NCBI GenBank assembly: GCA_900551325.1
Contig: URVM01000009.1
Coordinates: 1-64,000 of the forward strand
Length of the DNA: 64,000 bases
Direction of reading: 5' to 3'
DNA from: an uncultured Eubacteriales bacterium
GTDB lineage: Bacteria; Bacillota; Clostridia; Lachnospirales; Cellulosilyticaceae
Numbering within the stretch: the stretch's first letter is position 1; each line of letters starts with the position of its first letter. The position numbers and the translations under genes were made by a program. Shown piece after piece: positions 42,142-50,836 of this stretch. A model generated the notes under the pieces. The model saw nothing but the letters and a program-made list of their open reading frames with translations, did not search any database and had not been told where the DNA came from.

Positions 42142-42487
42142 AAATATGAACTTACTTTAACTATCAAATCCATTGCATTTTGTTCTGAATACTTCTTACT
42201 CTTCCAAATACCAGGGGTACTAACAATCTTTTCTTCAACCATCTTATCAATAATTGTATTATAGTCGTTCAAATTGAATAGAATGCTTGTATCTCCTCTC
42301 TTTCACATCAATGCCACACAAAACAAATTGACTATAATGCAAAAACTTAGCACTATAGCCACCACAAATTCACTATATTTTTTTATTACTAACCCATTTA
42401 AGCCCCATGATTAGCACTCCACTTAGCAAATGTAAATATCACTGATAGAATAAGTCCAATAATAGAACCACCTATAGTTCTCCAGAG
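42129..42487 (-). pseudogene. decayed set of three overlapping small ORFs
   Basis: Read on the minus strand. (A) 42487-42398: a frame without a start, RTIGGSIIGLILSVIFTFAK plus WSANHGA, one membrane segment. (B) 42408-42303: MGLKWVSNKK, then after a run of seven A the frame must shift by one base to give YSEFVVAIVLSFCIIVNLFC VALM; 34 residues if restored. (C) 42306-42129: VKERRYKHSIQFER, then one base out of frame YNTIIDKMVEEKIVSTPGIW and KSKKYSEQNAMDL to a TAA. A overlaps B and B overlaps C (ATGTGA), as in a compact operon. The order and the tiny membrane proteins recall phage holin-type modules, but this is speculation. Confidence 0.5.
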
Positions 42488-42523
42488 TCACTAATTTTTA
42501 TAAAATAAGGAGGTATTATACTT

Positions 42524-42657
42524 ATGCGAATTCTGTGGATCTATCTACTTATATCTTAATTTATGGTTCTATAGGATACTTAGTATTTTTATTAATTAAG
42601 ACCCTTCGACGAGTTATCAAAGCTTTAGATATATACATTAATAAAAATAGTCTTTAA
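42524..42657 (+). pseudogene. small membrane-protein ORF with a frameshift near its start
   Basis: A full ribosome binding site (AAGGAGG at 42507-42513) precedes an ATG at 42524 whose frame ends after 11 codons. One base out of phase the frame reads NSVDLSTYILIYGSIGYLVF LLIKTLRRVIKALD to a TAA at 42655-42657, just before a terminator. Site, ORF and terminator together suggest a real gene of about 44 residues with one membrane helix, now lacking one base. Confidence 0.5.
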
Positions 42658-42693
42658 AAATACCCTCACTTATTTAAATAGTGAGGGTATTTT
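42658..42693. terminator. bidirectional terminator
   Basis: AAATACCCTCACT (42658-42670) pairs with AGTGAGGGTATTTT (42680-42693). It serves the small + strand ORF and the siroheme protein gene ending at 42725. Confidence 0.9.
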
Positions 42694-42724
42694 ATTACTT
42701 AGATATCTTAGCTGAGTTACATTA

Positions 42725-43369
42725 CTATTCTAATCCTAAGTCCTTCTTTATAGTCTCAATACCTATACGATCAAGCATAAAACCTAATTTTTCTCCTGGT
42801 TCAGCTTGCTCTTTATAATAATCCATAAGTTTATCAACTAAATTCATTGCTTCCACTTCATTTAAGTTGGTCGCTAGTATATCTGCTTGTCTTGGATGAA
42901 AGCCTGCTGAACCACCAGCTGTTACCATATAGCCTTCTTTATCTCCTATTACACCTACATCTTTACTATAAACACTACCACAAGCATTACGGCAACCACA
43001 CACACCTATTTTTGTACGACAAGGCATAGGTTCCCATTGATACTTCTTAGAAAGTTTCATACTAAGTGGCATAGAATTTTGTTTCATACGTTTGCAAAAG
43101 TTAGCAGGACACATCTCCACGTTTTTTACACTATTTTGTTCCGTTACAGCAGGTTTCATACCAAGCTCTTCCCAAATTTTTGGTATATCTTCTAACTCTA
43201 AGTTGGTAATTAAAATACGTTGTCCTGATGTAATCTTAAGTACACCATTATACTTTTTAGCTACCTCTCCAATACGTATAAGCCCATCTGCTGTAATAAA
43301 TCCACCTGGAATATGTGGGGTAATGCCATAAGTTCTTTTACCATCTCTAATTCTTTGTAAGTTTGCCAT
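42725..43369 (-). CDS. small siroheme/4Fe-4S nitrite-sulfite reductase-like protein
   Basis: 214 residues. It has one ferredoxin-like half domain (GITPHIPGGFITADGLIRIG; ITSGQRILITNLEL) and one siroheme-4Fe-4S domain with cysteines in MCPANFCKRMKQ and GVCGCRNACGS. Full assimilatory reductases have two copies; this half-size form resembles the low-molecular-weight sulfite reductases of anaerobes. Whether it reduces sulfite or nitrite, or carries electrons, is unknown. Single gene. Confidence 0.85.
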   Translation of the reverse strand: MANLQRIRDGKRTYGITPHIPGGFITADGLIRIGEVAKKYNGVLKITSGQRILITNLELEDIPKIWEELGMKPAVTEQNSVKNVEMCPANFCKRMKQNSMPLSMKLSKKYQWEPMPCRTKIGVCGCRNACGSVYSKDVGVIGDKEGYMVTAGGSAGFHPRQADILATNLNEVEAMNLVDKLMDYYKEQAEPGEKLGFMLDRIGIETIKKDLGLE

Positions 43370-43588
43370 CTTTTATCTCCTATCTTATTTATCTTCTCTA
43401 TAGTATTTTTATATTCATTTGCGTCTTTTTCCAGTATCTAAATGCTAATCAAAGTATAGTCACTTTTTAGTCTTATTATAGCATATAAAATAATAAACAC
43501 ATATGTCCTATTCTTTAGCCATTTTATTTAACTTTACTATGTGCTAAGCTTATATAAAAAGAAAAAATTTATATAAGGAGGGCCTTTA

Positions 43589-44362
43589 GTGTATATCCAA
43601 AATATAGATCTTGTTTATTTCTCTCCTTGTGGACAAGGTGTCCAATTGGCACACTACCTTTCTAAGCAACTACCTGATTTTAAGGCTACTCTTTATGATA
43701 TAACTTTACCTTATAATCGTAAGCCTATAAATTTTACAGGGGAACTTATTGTATTTATTTTTCCAACTTATGCTCAAGATCTTCCTCTTATACTTAAAAG
43801 TTTTATTAAAGCTTTACCTTTACAAAAGAAACCCCTTTTCTTGATTAATTTATATGGTAATATTCATCCCGGGAAAGCCTTAACCACAGCTATTCATCTT
43901 TTCAGATTAAAACACATACTACCAATTGGAGCAGTCTCATTAGTCTCTAGTCATAGCTATAACCTTCTTGGTCTTCATATTGCTACAAATGAACCTTCTG
44001 ATACCTCTATGTGGGATGTATTACAACATCTTCTTAAGCGTATAAACAAACTAAAAAAAGCACCTGACTACACATCTTGTGTTATCAAAGTGCCTGCACA
44101 AAGTAAAAATCTAGGTGCCTATCTACCTCAACCGCTCCTTGCTTCTATGAGTATAAGTAGACCTTATCTTCATAAAAGACTATGTGGTTCCTGTCATAAG
44201 TGTTTACTTATTTGTCCTACAGGCCATACGACTTGTATACGCTGTATGGCCTGCGTGAAATATTGTCCTTACAAAGCTTTAGAATCTCATTTTTTAACAC
44301 CATTTCCCTATTATTATTTATTATTAAAAGGTAAGGTTCATAACTCAAACAAGTATTATTAA
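43589..44362 (+). CDS. EFR1-type flavodoxin-ferredoxin fusion
   Basis: 257 residues. An N-terminal flavodoxin-like domain (VYFSPCGQGVQLAHYLSKQL; VFIFPTYAQDLPLILKSFI) is followed near residue ~200 by two 4Fe-4S motifs, CGSCHKCLLICPTGH and CIRCMACVKYCPYKAL. The first cluster has C-x2-C-x3-C-P and the fourth cysteine comes from the second motif, as in EFR1 proteins. It should carry electrons in the cytoplasm; the partner is not evident. It begins with GTG, six bases after AAGGAGGG, and converges on the PP-loop gene with a four-base overlap of the ends. Confidence 0.87.
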   Translation: MYIQNIDLVYFSPCGQGVQLAHYLSKQLPDFKATLYDITLPYNRKPINFTGELIVFIFPTYAQDLPLILKSFIKALPLQKKPLFLINLYGNIHPGKALTTAIHLFRLKHILPIGAVSLVSSHSYNLLGLHIATNEPSDTSMWDVLQHLLKRINKLKKAPDYTSCVIKVPAQSKNLGAYLPQPLLASMSISRPYLHKRLCGSCHKCLLICPTGHTTCIRCMACVKYCPYKALESHFLTPFPYYYLLLKGKVHNSNKYY

Positions 44363-45750
44363 AGTTTACAAGCTCTTTCCATAAGCCTTAGTGCCTCAGG
44401 CTCTTCTAGAACAAATCCAGAAGAGCTTTTTAATTCTTCTAAAGCTTTTTCTCTATCTACATTCCCCATTCCTACGGCAATGGATAACTCTAGGGCAGAA
44501 AAAGGAATCATCTGAGTTTTCATCTGTCTAAACCTTATAAATTGAGAATACTCTTTTCCTTGTTCCACTTTACAACTTGTATGTAGCCCTTTTGAAGCTT
44601 CCTCTACGTCTACCCAACCAATTTCTTCTTGAAGCACCTCTTTAATCTCATCCCATTTATAGGTTCCCTCTTGACTTATTTCATTTAAATCTATATGTAC
44701 AAAAGCCGGAATGTTGCCACTTCTACTACTTACTTTAAGTGCCTGTTTTAAGGGTTCTAATAAATGTGGTACTTCTTGTAGTGCTTCACAAACATGATTT
44801 ACTAAATGATTTTCATAGCCTAAAATACTTTTTATTGGAAATACTAACTGTCTTATACTCATATACATTTGAAACTGCCCAGCTTTAAAAGGTTTATGAC
44901 CAGTTAAAAGCCGACCTATATTTATAAGGTGGTGAATATGCTGCCCCCATTTATAGGTAAAGGCTGGTGCCATCTGATTAAACAACAATCCCTTTACCTG
45001 CGCTGGCTCATTGCCTACTATCAAGTATGGTATTTTTTCTTCTACCATTAAGGGATAAAAAAGCACATAAGCTAAAGAAGGACAAGCACAAGTATTCCCT
45101 TGTAATGTGTAAAGTTTCTTATAAACTTTACTTAAATCCTTAGCCTCTATACGTTTACTTATAAAGGTTACATCTGGTAAATATGCTTTTGCTCTTTCTA
45201 TACTTTGTACAGCCGATAAAGACATAAAAGGTATTTCCCATGTAAGAGCTGCAACTCGAAGTTTCAATACCTTAGATAAATAATAAAGTAAATAAGAAGA
45301 ATCTTTTCCACCCGTATAAAATAGAGCTACATCAAAAGCTGACCTGCTACTTCTTGGCAAGGTGCTAACTTTAGGAAGAATATGGGTATAGTTCTTAAAT
45401 CTTTCATGGTTACTACATATAGGACAAAGCCCCTCTTCATCTAACTCTAACCCTGGAATCATAAAATCATTTGCTACACACCGTTTACAAAAACTAGCTT
45501 CATCCCATGAATTCTTTAACTTTATATAATCCTTTACATCTACAATAATACCTTGCTTAATCCATTTTTTCATACGTCTTGTACAAGAAAAATCCTCTAA
45601 AGGCCTTGTACCATCCATTTGTTGTAAAAGTCTTTTCTCCCTTTTATTAATCCATAAACGTGTTTTAAAAGTATTAGGTTTCTTTCTTAATCCATAGTAT
45701 TTTAAAGTCTGGCCTTCTATTTGCCACCTATTTTGTAAAATAGGATACAC
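44359..45750 (-). CDS. PP-loop ATPase, N-acetyl-sugar amidotransferase-like
   Basis: 463 residues. Residues ~90-125 carry a zinc-type motif FCKRCVANDFMIPGLELDEE with GLCPICSNHE, as in WbpG/LegA-like amidotransferases, and near residue 145 is the PP-loop FYTGGKDSSYLLYYLSK. An N-terminal extension (~90 residues) and a C-terminal part after residue ~330 are not recognised. The PP-loop activates a substrate with ATP for amination or thiolation; there are no surface-sugar genes nearby, so the target is open. Confidence 0.75.
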   Translation of the reverse strand: MYPILQNRWQIEGQTLKYYGLRKKPNTFKTRLWINKREKRLLQQMDGTRPLEDFSCTRRMKKWIKQGIIVDVKDYIKLKNSWDEASFCKRCVANDFMIPGLELDEEGLCPICSNHERFKNYTHILPKVSTLPRSSRSAFDVALFYTGGKDSSYLLYYLSKVLKLRVAALTWEIPFMSLSAVQSIERAKAYLPDVTFISKRIEAKDLSKVYKKLYTLQGNTCACPSLAYVLFYPLMVEEKIPYLIVGNEPAQVKGLLFNQMAPAFTYKWGQHIHHLINIGRLLTGHKPFKAGQFQMYMSIRQLVFPIKSILGYENHLVNHVCEALQEVPHLLEPLKQALKVSSRSGNIPAFVHIDLNEISQEGTYKWDEIKEVLQEEIGWVDVEEASKGLHTSCKVEQGKEYSQFIRFRQMKTQMIPFSALELSIAVGMGNVDREKALEELKSSSGFVLEEPEALRLMERACKL

Positions 45751-45773
45751 CTTCTCACCTCCTACAAAAACTT

Positions 45774-46223
45774 TTAAACATTATACTCTTTCTTTAAATA
45801 AACCATATCTACAAGCTGTTTACCACCTTCATAAATTGGATGATCATAATAATCTATAAAGAAATTGGGAATACGGTGGGAGATTGTAAAACCGCAAGCC
45901 TCATAAAAAGGAATAGTTAATGGACTATCTCCCGTACCAACTAGCATGATTTGACACTTATTCTTGTAATATTCAAAGATGTGTTCTAACATACGTTTAC
46001 CATAACCTAGTCCTTGATATTTCTCATAAGTAGCTAGATTTTTAATCTCATACACACCTTCATTTTCTTTAGTTACAACACAAATAGTTTTTAAGTCTTC
46101 ATCATATAAAGCAAACATTTCACCACATTCTAAGTATTTATCAATCATACTTTCTTGTTCATCTGCTAACAAAAGTAAATCTAGAAATTGTTTTTTATTT
46201 GCTGTAATCTGTTTGAACTCCAT
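45774..46223 (-). CDS. GNAT family N-acetyltransferase
   Basis: 149 residues. The acetyl-CoA site is in YEKYQGLGYGKRMLEHIFEY (Q-x2-G-x-G) and the C-terminal strand motif is FYEACGFTISHRI. Substrate unknown. First of a run of small single genes; separated from its neighbours by short gaps. Confidence 0.9.
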   Translation of the reverse strand: MEFKQITANKKQFLDLLLLADEQESMIDKYLECGEMFALYDEDLKTICVVTKENEGVYEIKNLATYEKYQGLGYGKRMLEHIFEYYKNKCQIMLVGTGDSPLTIPFYEACGFTISHRIPNFFIDYYDHPIYEGGKQLVDMVYLKKEYNV

Positions 46224-46312
46224 CTTTAACTCCTTTTATATTGGACAATATTTATTTATCTAATTCTTATAGTAAGAGGCACAGCTAAACTAATTATCTG
46301 CGCCTCCTTTAT

Positions 46313-46795
46313 TTACTTAATTGGAACTAATTCTATATAACCTCTTCTACCTATAGGCTCAAGCTGTACTCTTGGAATTGCTTCATCCCATGAATATCCT
46401 ATTATAGAAGGGTTATATTTTTCTATTGCATTCCAGACCTGTCCTATTGCCACGCCATAGTCTTCTTCTAAAAATGGTTCTCCCTGAAACATTAAATACT
46501 TACTAGAAGGAAGCTCAATAATATCAAATCCTTCTGGAATAACACCATCATAATCTATAGGTACTTCCACACCTTGGACATATGTTGATGTTCCAGGTTT
46601 AATATATTCCTTTGGAAGCCATAGACATACAGGTTCGCCACTAATTGATGAAATACTTGTAAGTAATCCCCAAACATCACAGCCAACCTCCTGGCAATAG
46701 GTAAAATAATTATTAGCTTGTATCCCTCGTTTAATGATAACTTTACGCATAGGCTTCTCAACAATCTGTATAAATACATTTTTAACATTTTCCAT
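46313..46795 (-). CDS. GyrI-like/effector-binding domain protein
   Basis: 160 residues without the N-terminal DNA-binding part seen in AraC-type relatives. Motifs: VFIQIVEKPMRKVIIKRG, EGFDIIELPSSKYLMFQGEP, and a C-terminal YIELVPIK, the usual end of the BacR/GyrI-like fold that binds small hydrophobic molecules. AGGAGGGGG precedes the ATG at 46795; the longer ORF is not supported. Its start overlaps the end of the upstream acetyltransferase gene by 14 bases. Confidence 0.85.
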   Translation of the reverse strand: MENVKNVFIQIVEKPMRKVIIKRGIQANNYFTYCQEVGCDVWGLLTSISSISGEPVCLWLPKEYIKPGTSTYVQGVEVPIDYDGVIPEGFDIIELPSSKYLMFQGEPFLEEDYGVAIGQVWNAIEKYNPSIIGYSWDEAIPRVQLEPIGRRGYIELVPIK

Positions 46796-47360
46796 TGTTT
46801 TCCCCCTCCTTGTTAAACGGGTCCTTCCTATATCTACGATAATAATAGTAACTATCACTTTCCATATTAGGTTGTTTGTGACTAATCGGTGTTCTTTTCT
46901 CAAATAGTTCGAAACCTGATTTTAATGCAACTTTACAAGATGCAGTATTTGCACAATCAATAGTTAAAATCATATAAGGTATATCTGATACTTCCATACA
47001 CCATTTAAATAATGCTTCTAGTGCCTCAGTTGCATATCCCAAGCCTTGGTAATCTTCATCTATAAAGTATGCCATTTCCACTTCATTTAAAGTATCTTCT
47101 AAACCCATCCCAACCATTCCAATAAGTTCATCAGATTCTTTAAGTGTCACCGCATATCTTTTGTTTTGGTATACATCCGTTGAATCCTTTTGTTTCTGCT
47201 GCCAATTAATATAGTTATGAAAGCTTTCTGGATGAGGATTATTTTCTGACCAATCTTTCATAAAACGTACCACATCTTTTTGCCACACAATCTTAAATAG
47301 GTTTTCTTTATCTTTAAAATCTAAATCTCGTATTATTAATCGTTTAGTCTCTATATACAT
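46782..47360 (-). CDS. GNAT acetyltransferase, RimJ/RimL type
   Basis: 192 residues. TKRLIIRDLDFKDKENLFKI at the start and YQGLGYATEALEALFKW for acetyl-CoA are typical of the RimJ/RimL group, which acetylate protein N-termini or antibiotics. AGGGGGAAG stands just before the ATG at 47360. Coupled to the effector-binding gene after it. Confidence 0.9.
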   Translation of the reverse strand: MYIETKRLIIRDLDFKDKENLFKIVWQKDVVRFMKDWSENNPHPESFHNYINWQQKQKDSTDVYQNKRYAVTLKESDELIGMVGMGLEDTLNEVEMAYFIDEDYQGLGYATEALEALFKWCMEVSDIPYMILTIDCANTASCKVALKSGFELFEKRTPISHKQPNMESDSYYYYRRYRKDPFNKEGENNGKC

Positions 47361-47383
47361 ATTCTTCCCCCTATAAAACAAAT

Positions 47384-47500
47384 CTAGTACTTTTCTAGCT
47401 CTTCATACTCCTTTAACTCATCTAAAAATCCCTTATAATCCTCATCGCTCCAATAAAATGTAAGTTCATCTTCAGTATATGCCTTAGTAACTGGAAGCAT
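47384..47500 (-). CDS. possible small acidic protein or gene tail
   Basis: 38 codons from an ATG at 47500 to a TAG: MLPVTKAYTEDELTFYWSDE then DYKGFLDELKEYEELEKY. It is acidic and helical. The frame stays open upstream into the 3' end of the immunity-like gene (NQLELLKEYF), so it may be the tail of a lost gene. The ribosome binding site is weak (AAAGAG). Confidence 0.35.
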   Translation of the reverse strand: MLPVTKAYTEDELTFYWSDEDYKGFLDELKEYEELEKY

Positions 47501-47511
47501 AAAGTACTCTT

Positions 47512-48039
47512 TTAGCAGTTCCAATTGATTTTTGCTGGATTTGGCTCATCTTCTATGGCTATAGCCCGTAAGGCTGCCTCCATTTTTGCACACTCCTCAG
47601 CTGCAATCCTATCATAAACTTCTTCACTTTCTCCTGTACCCACTCTATCATAAGCAATAGCTGCTGCACCGTAAAATGCAAGAGCTAAAGAATTTGTTGA
47701 TGTATGAATAGTGGCAGCTGCCTGGCTCACTGCCCTTGCAGCAGCTTGTGCTGCTGGATTTTCTTCTGCTTCTCTTGCTGCACTTTGAGCTTGTGAAATA
47801 AGCTTTTTAGCTGCAACTAATGTCATGTTACCATTTAGCCAATCCTGTGCTCCATTAATTGCCTCTTTTACACGTGTATCTTCTGGGTAAGTCTCTTCAT
47901 AAATAGGTAATATGTATTTTTTTGCATAGTCTACACACCATTTTGCAATAGTCGTTTTACTTTGTGTTTCAATTAAATGCATAAGAGAAGTAATATAAGG
48001 TGAATCCACACTTCCAAGCATTTTTCGTAGTTTAGCCAT
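47512..48039 (-). CDS. putative immunity protein (Imm-5-like)
   Basis: 175 residues, all-helical and alanine-rich in the middle (AAREAEENPAAQAAARAVSQ). The opening LGSVDSPYITSLMHLIETQS and the end EPNPAKINWNC match a small family annotated as putative immunity proteins. The toxin partner is not in the window and the name rests on family habit, not evidence. Confidence 0.6.
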   Translation of the reverse strand: MAKLRKMLGSVDSPYITSLMHLIETQSKTTIAKWCVDYAKKYILPIYEETYPEDTRVKEAINGAQDWLNGNMTLVAAKKLISQAQSAAREAEENPAAQAAARAVSQAAATIHTSTNSLALAFYGAAAIAYDRVGTGESEEVYDRIAAEECAKMEAALRAIAIEDEPNPAKINWNC

Positions 48040-48244
48040 CGTTTATTTTTAGTAGTAGAATGTATAACATGTATATAAGTATTGAAAATATTAAATTTCT
48101 TACTTACCACATAATTAAATCTATCTACTACATCCTCCTTTACTTAATCTTTGTTGTGAAGCTAGTAACTTATTTTATACTTTGTATTGCATTTATACTT
48201 TTTTCCAACACATTTTATTCAATAAAAATCTGTCATGCAACTAT

Positions 48245-49342
48245 CTATTTGATACTTACCTTACCTTCATCAATTCTACTTAATAAATCATCATTATAAT
48301 AATATGAATAACTTGTTGAGTCATTTTCATAGCTTACTTTATATTCACTGATATAAGGACTTCTTATAAGGTCACCTATGATTAAGGCTGGTACTACATC
48401 TTTTTCACCTTCTGGTGTTAAAATGCTTATCATCCTATTAAATGTATCTTTATATGATGCTAATTGTTCACTTCCCTCTGGTTGTATCATATTATGCCTT
48501 GTAAAACTGATGAAATTTGTTTCTTCTATATTAGGAAACTCACCAATCTCTTCTACTATCCCTCGAGCGCCTAAATTTCTATTAATAGCATTATCTTGTG
48601 GATTGATATTTTCCACCTTATCGCCCCTTACTTCTTTATACCATTTACAAACAGCTACTCCATTTTCTATTTCCATATATGCCATAGTGCTTATATCCAT
48701 ATCACCAGAAGGATCTGTCCTTAAAAAGAAATAATTAGTTTTCTTATTTAATGGGAATATATACGACACTACTCTTCCACCTCGTACAGCCATCCCTTCT
48801 TGCCCTGTACGTGGCAATGCTAATTGGGCAAAACGATAAGTCGTTAAATCATCACTTTTCAACCCTTTTAATGCCTCATAAGAAATATGTTCCTTATTAT
48901 AAGCATTTATATAGTTGTATCCTTTATTATAGTCTACAACACCATCAAAGGTTTCAAAAATAGTTCTAAGTGGTATATAGGTCAATTGTAAGTTTTCTTC
49001 ATTAGTATGTAAAATCATTGGACGAGTCAAACTAAATTTTTCCCCATTAAGCACTGCTTCTATTTCCCCAACTCTTACTTGAAGATCTTGATTATCCTTT
49101 GTAAGTATAACGCTTTTTTCTATACTATCATAAGTTACAGTTGCTCCTAATGCCTCACCGACTATTCGAAGTGGTACGTAGGTTGTATCCTCTAAGATTA
49201 CAATCTCTGTATCCCATCTTTCTCTCCCATTTAGAAATAATTTAGTTTGTGTATTCTTACCATAAAGTGTACTTGGTCCTACTACAATAAGACTTGTGCC
49301 TACTACAATCAAAAACATTTTCTTCAGTTTTCCTAAAAACAT
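48245..49342 (-). CDS. secreted protein with copper-amine-oxidase-N-like domain
   Basis: 365 residues. The signal peptide (KKMFLIVVGTSLIVVGPSTL) is followed by a stalk-type Cu_amine_oxidN1 domain: ILEDTTYVPLRIVGEALGAT, VILTKDNQDLQVRVGEIEAV, and a second half TYIPLRTIFETFDGVVDYN. Despite the name the domain is a wall- or surface-binding module in Clostridia, not an oxidase. The C-terminal 220 residues are unrecognised. Single gene. Confidence 0.85.
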   Translation of the reverse strand: MFLGKLKKMFLIVVGTSLIVVGPSTLYGKNTQTKLFLNGRERWDTEIVILEDTTYVPLRIVGEALGATVTYDSIEKSVILTKDNQDLQVRVGEIEAVLNGEKFSLTRPMILHTNEENLQLTYIPLRTIFETFDGVVDYNKGYNYINAYNKEHISYEALKGLKSDDLTTYRFAQLALPRTGQEGMAVRGGRVVSYIFPLNKKTNYFFLRTDPSGDMDISTMAYMEIENGVAVCKWYKEVRGDKVENINPQDNAINRNLGARGIVEEIGEFPNIEETNFISFTRHNMIQPEGSEQLASYKDTFNRMISILTPEGEKDVVPALIIGDLIRSPYISEYKVSYENDSTSYSYYYNDDLLSRIDEGKVSIK

Positions 49343-49393
49343 TAAAATTTCTCCCCTTTTATTTAAATTCTCTTCAATAACCTTTAATATCTA

Positions 49394-49933
49394 CTAGAAA
49401 CATATTGTAGCCATTTCTTGCATTTGTTTAGAGTCTATCTGCTTATCTACGACATAAGCTTTTTCATCTTTATCTTTTAAAATAAATTCATTAATCCAAT
49501 CTGTGGAGGCATAACCGATATACTTTCTCATACCATACTTACGTTGATATTCTTCTTCATTAGATAATCCCTCATCATTTTTATCTGTAAGCCATTTTCT
49601 AAAATGCTCTATCTTCATATGAATGGTAGATGTAATCTCTTTAGGATACTCTGTTCTACAAATCATTCCATCTTCACTAATACTTTGCTCTAGGACTTTA
49701 GCTTTATCTTGATTGCTATTTAAAATAAATGTATTAAGCCATTCTACAAAAGCTTCGGCTCGATAACTACATCCATATTTTTCTCCATCTACATACATCC
49801 AATATGAATGGTCATTATTTTTATCATATAACCATTCAGTAAATCTATGTTGATATTCTTCTAAATCACTTACAATATGATTTGGACATTCTATTATGTC
49901 TGCATCTACACAAAACTTTACTAATACTTTCAT
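49394..49933 (-). CDS. hypothetical protein with internal duplication
   Basis: 179 residues, soluble. The two halves are diverged copies of a module of about 70 residues: FTEWLYDKNND ... EAFVEWLNTFILNSNQDKAK in the first, FRKWLTDKNDE ... STDWINEFILKDKDEKAYVV in the second. The pattern resembles small immunity- or phage-type proteins built from W-rich repeats, but no family is recognised. Confidence 0.65.
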   Translation of the reverse strand: MKVLVKFCVDADIIECPNHIVSDLEEYQHRFTEWLYDKNNDHSYWMYVDGEKYGCSYRAEAFVEWLNTFILNSNQDKAKVLEQSISEDGMICRTEYPKEITSTIHMKIEHFRKWLTDKNDEGLSNEEEYQRKYGMRKYIGYASTDWINEFILKDKDEKAYVVDKQIDSKQMQEMATICF

Positions 49934-50021
49934 CTATGTACCCCTTTAGTCTATTTCACTTTAATCTTATAAATTCTATACTTAATTTTTATATAGACGC
50001 CTATACCTTATGGCTATTTTT

Positions 50022-50738
50022 CTACTTAAATTTTAGAGTGGCCCATCCTTCAGCCAACTCCTGTTTTTCTAACACACCATTTGAATTTTTAAATAGATAA
50101 GCTTTTCTTTCATTATTTGCTTTTAAAATAGAATATTTGCCATCCACTTCAACAAATGCCGTCTGATCTTCTAGTGCGATGCCTAGCATAGCTTGGCCAA
50201 CCATCATCTGATCAAACCCTTCTCGTCCTTCTTCATTGTAGTGTGGACAATGGCCAGCTTGTATAAAGCCTAATCCCTGTACTTTAATATATTTCCATTC
50301 ATCCTTATTTATAAAGAAGTCACTATCACTATGCCCAAACTCAAACCAACAAATAGAGCCTGCACTTATACCCGATAAGACGATACCTTTCTCATAAGCT
50401 TCTTTTAAGTAAAGATCCACTTTATATGCTTTCCATTTTTCTATCATCCTTAAGGTATCCCCACCACCTACATAAATAATATCTGCATTTAGTATACTAT
50501 TTCTTATCTCTTCATCTGTATACTGCTTTGTTATAAGGCAGAGGCTTTCTACATTACATCCTAGCTTCCCAAAATACTCCTGCATAATTTCTATATACCC
50601 TTCAGCATCTCTACTTGCTGTCGGGATAAATAACAAGTTAGGATTATCGGTAGACGCTAATTCCACAATATATTTATCTAAAAGATAAGTTTCCCCCATC
50701 CTTAGTTCTCCGCCACCAATTGCTACTATTTTTCCCAT
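50022..50738 (-). CDS. peptidase E-like (S51) serine hydrolase
   Basis: 238 residues with the class I glutaminase-like fold of the S51 family. MGKIVAIGGGELRMGET starts it; IIYVGGGDTLRMIEKWK binds substrate; the nucleophile Ser is in VLSGISAGSICWF. Members cleave N-terminal aspartyl dipeptides or are cyanophycinase-like; which applies is unclear. Confidence 0.87.
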   Translation of the reverse strand: MGKIVAIGGGELRMGETYLLDKYIVELASTDNPNLLFIPTASRDAEGYIEIMQEYFGKLGCNVESLCLITKQYTDEEIRNSILNADIIYVGGGDTLRMIEKWKAYKVDLYLKEAYEKGIVLSGISAGSICWFEFGHSDSDFFINKDEWKYIKVQGLGFIQAGHCPHYNEEGREGFDQMMVGQAMLGIALEDQTAFVEVDGKYSILKANNERKAYLFKNSNGVLEKQELAEGWATLKFK

Positions 50739-50836
50739 TTCTAATCCCCTTTCAAAATTTATTTATCTTACTATAGCGTATTTTCTTTAATAAGTCACTA
50801 TAGCATATTATATACCTGTACACACACTTCTCTTAT

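Noticed and set aside
38317..42700. Integrated element with attachment-site repeats of tRNA-Val
   Set aside because: I found no second copy of the tRNA 3' end within the window and no integrase gene next to it, so a defined integrative element is not supported.
46276..46306. Hairpin GAGGC-ACAG/CTG-C-GCCTC after the effector-binding gene as a terminator
   Set aside because: It has an internal mismatch and no T-run on the minus strand, so terminator function is not supported.
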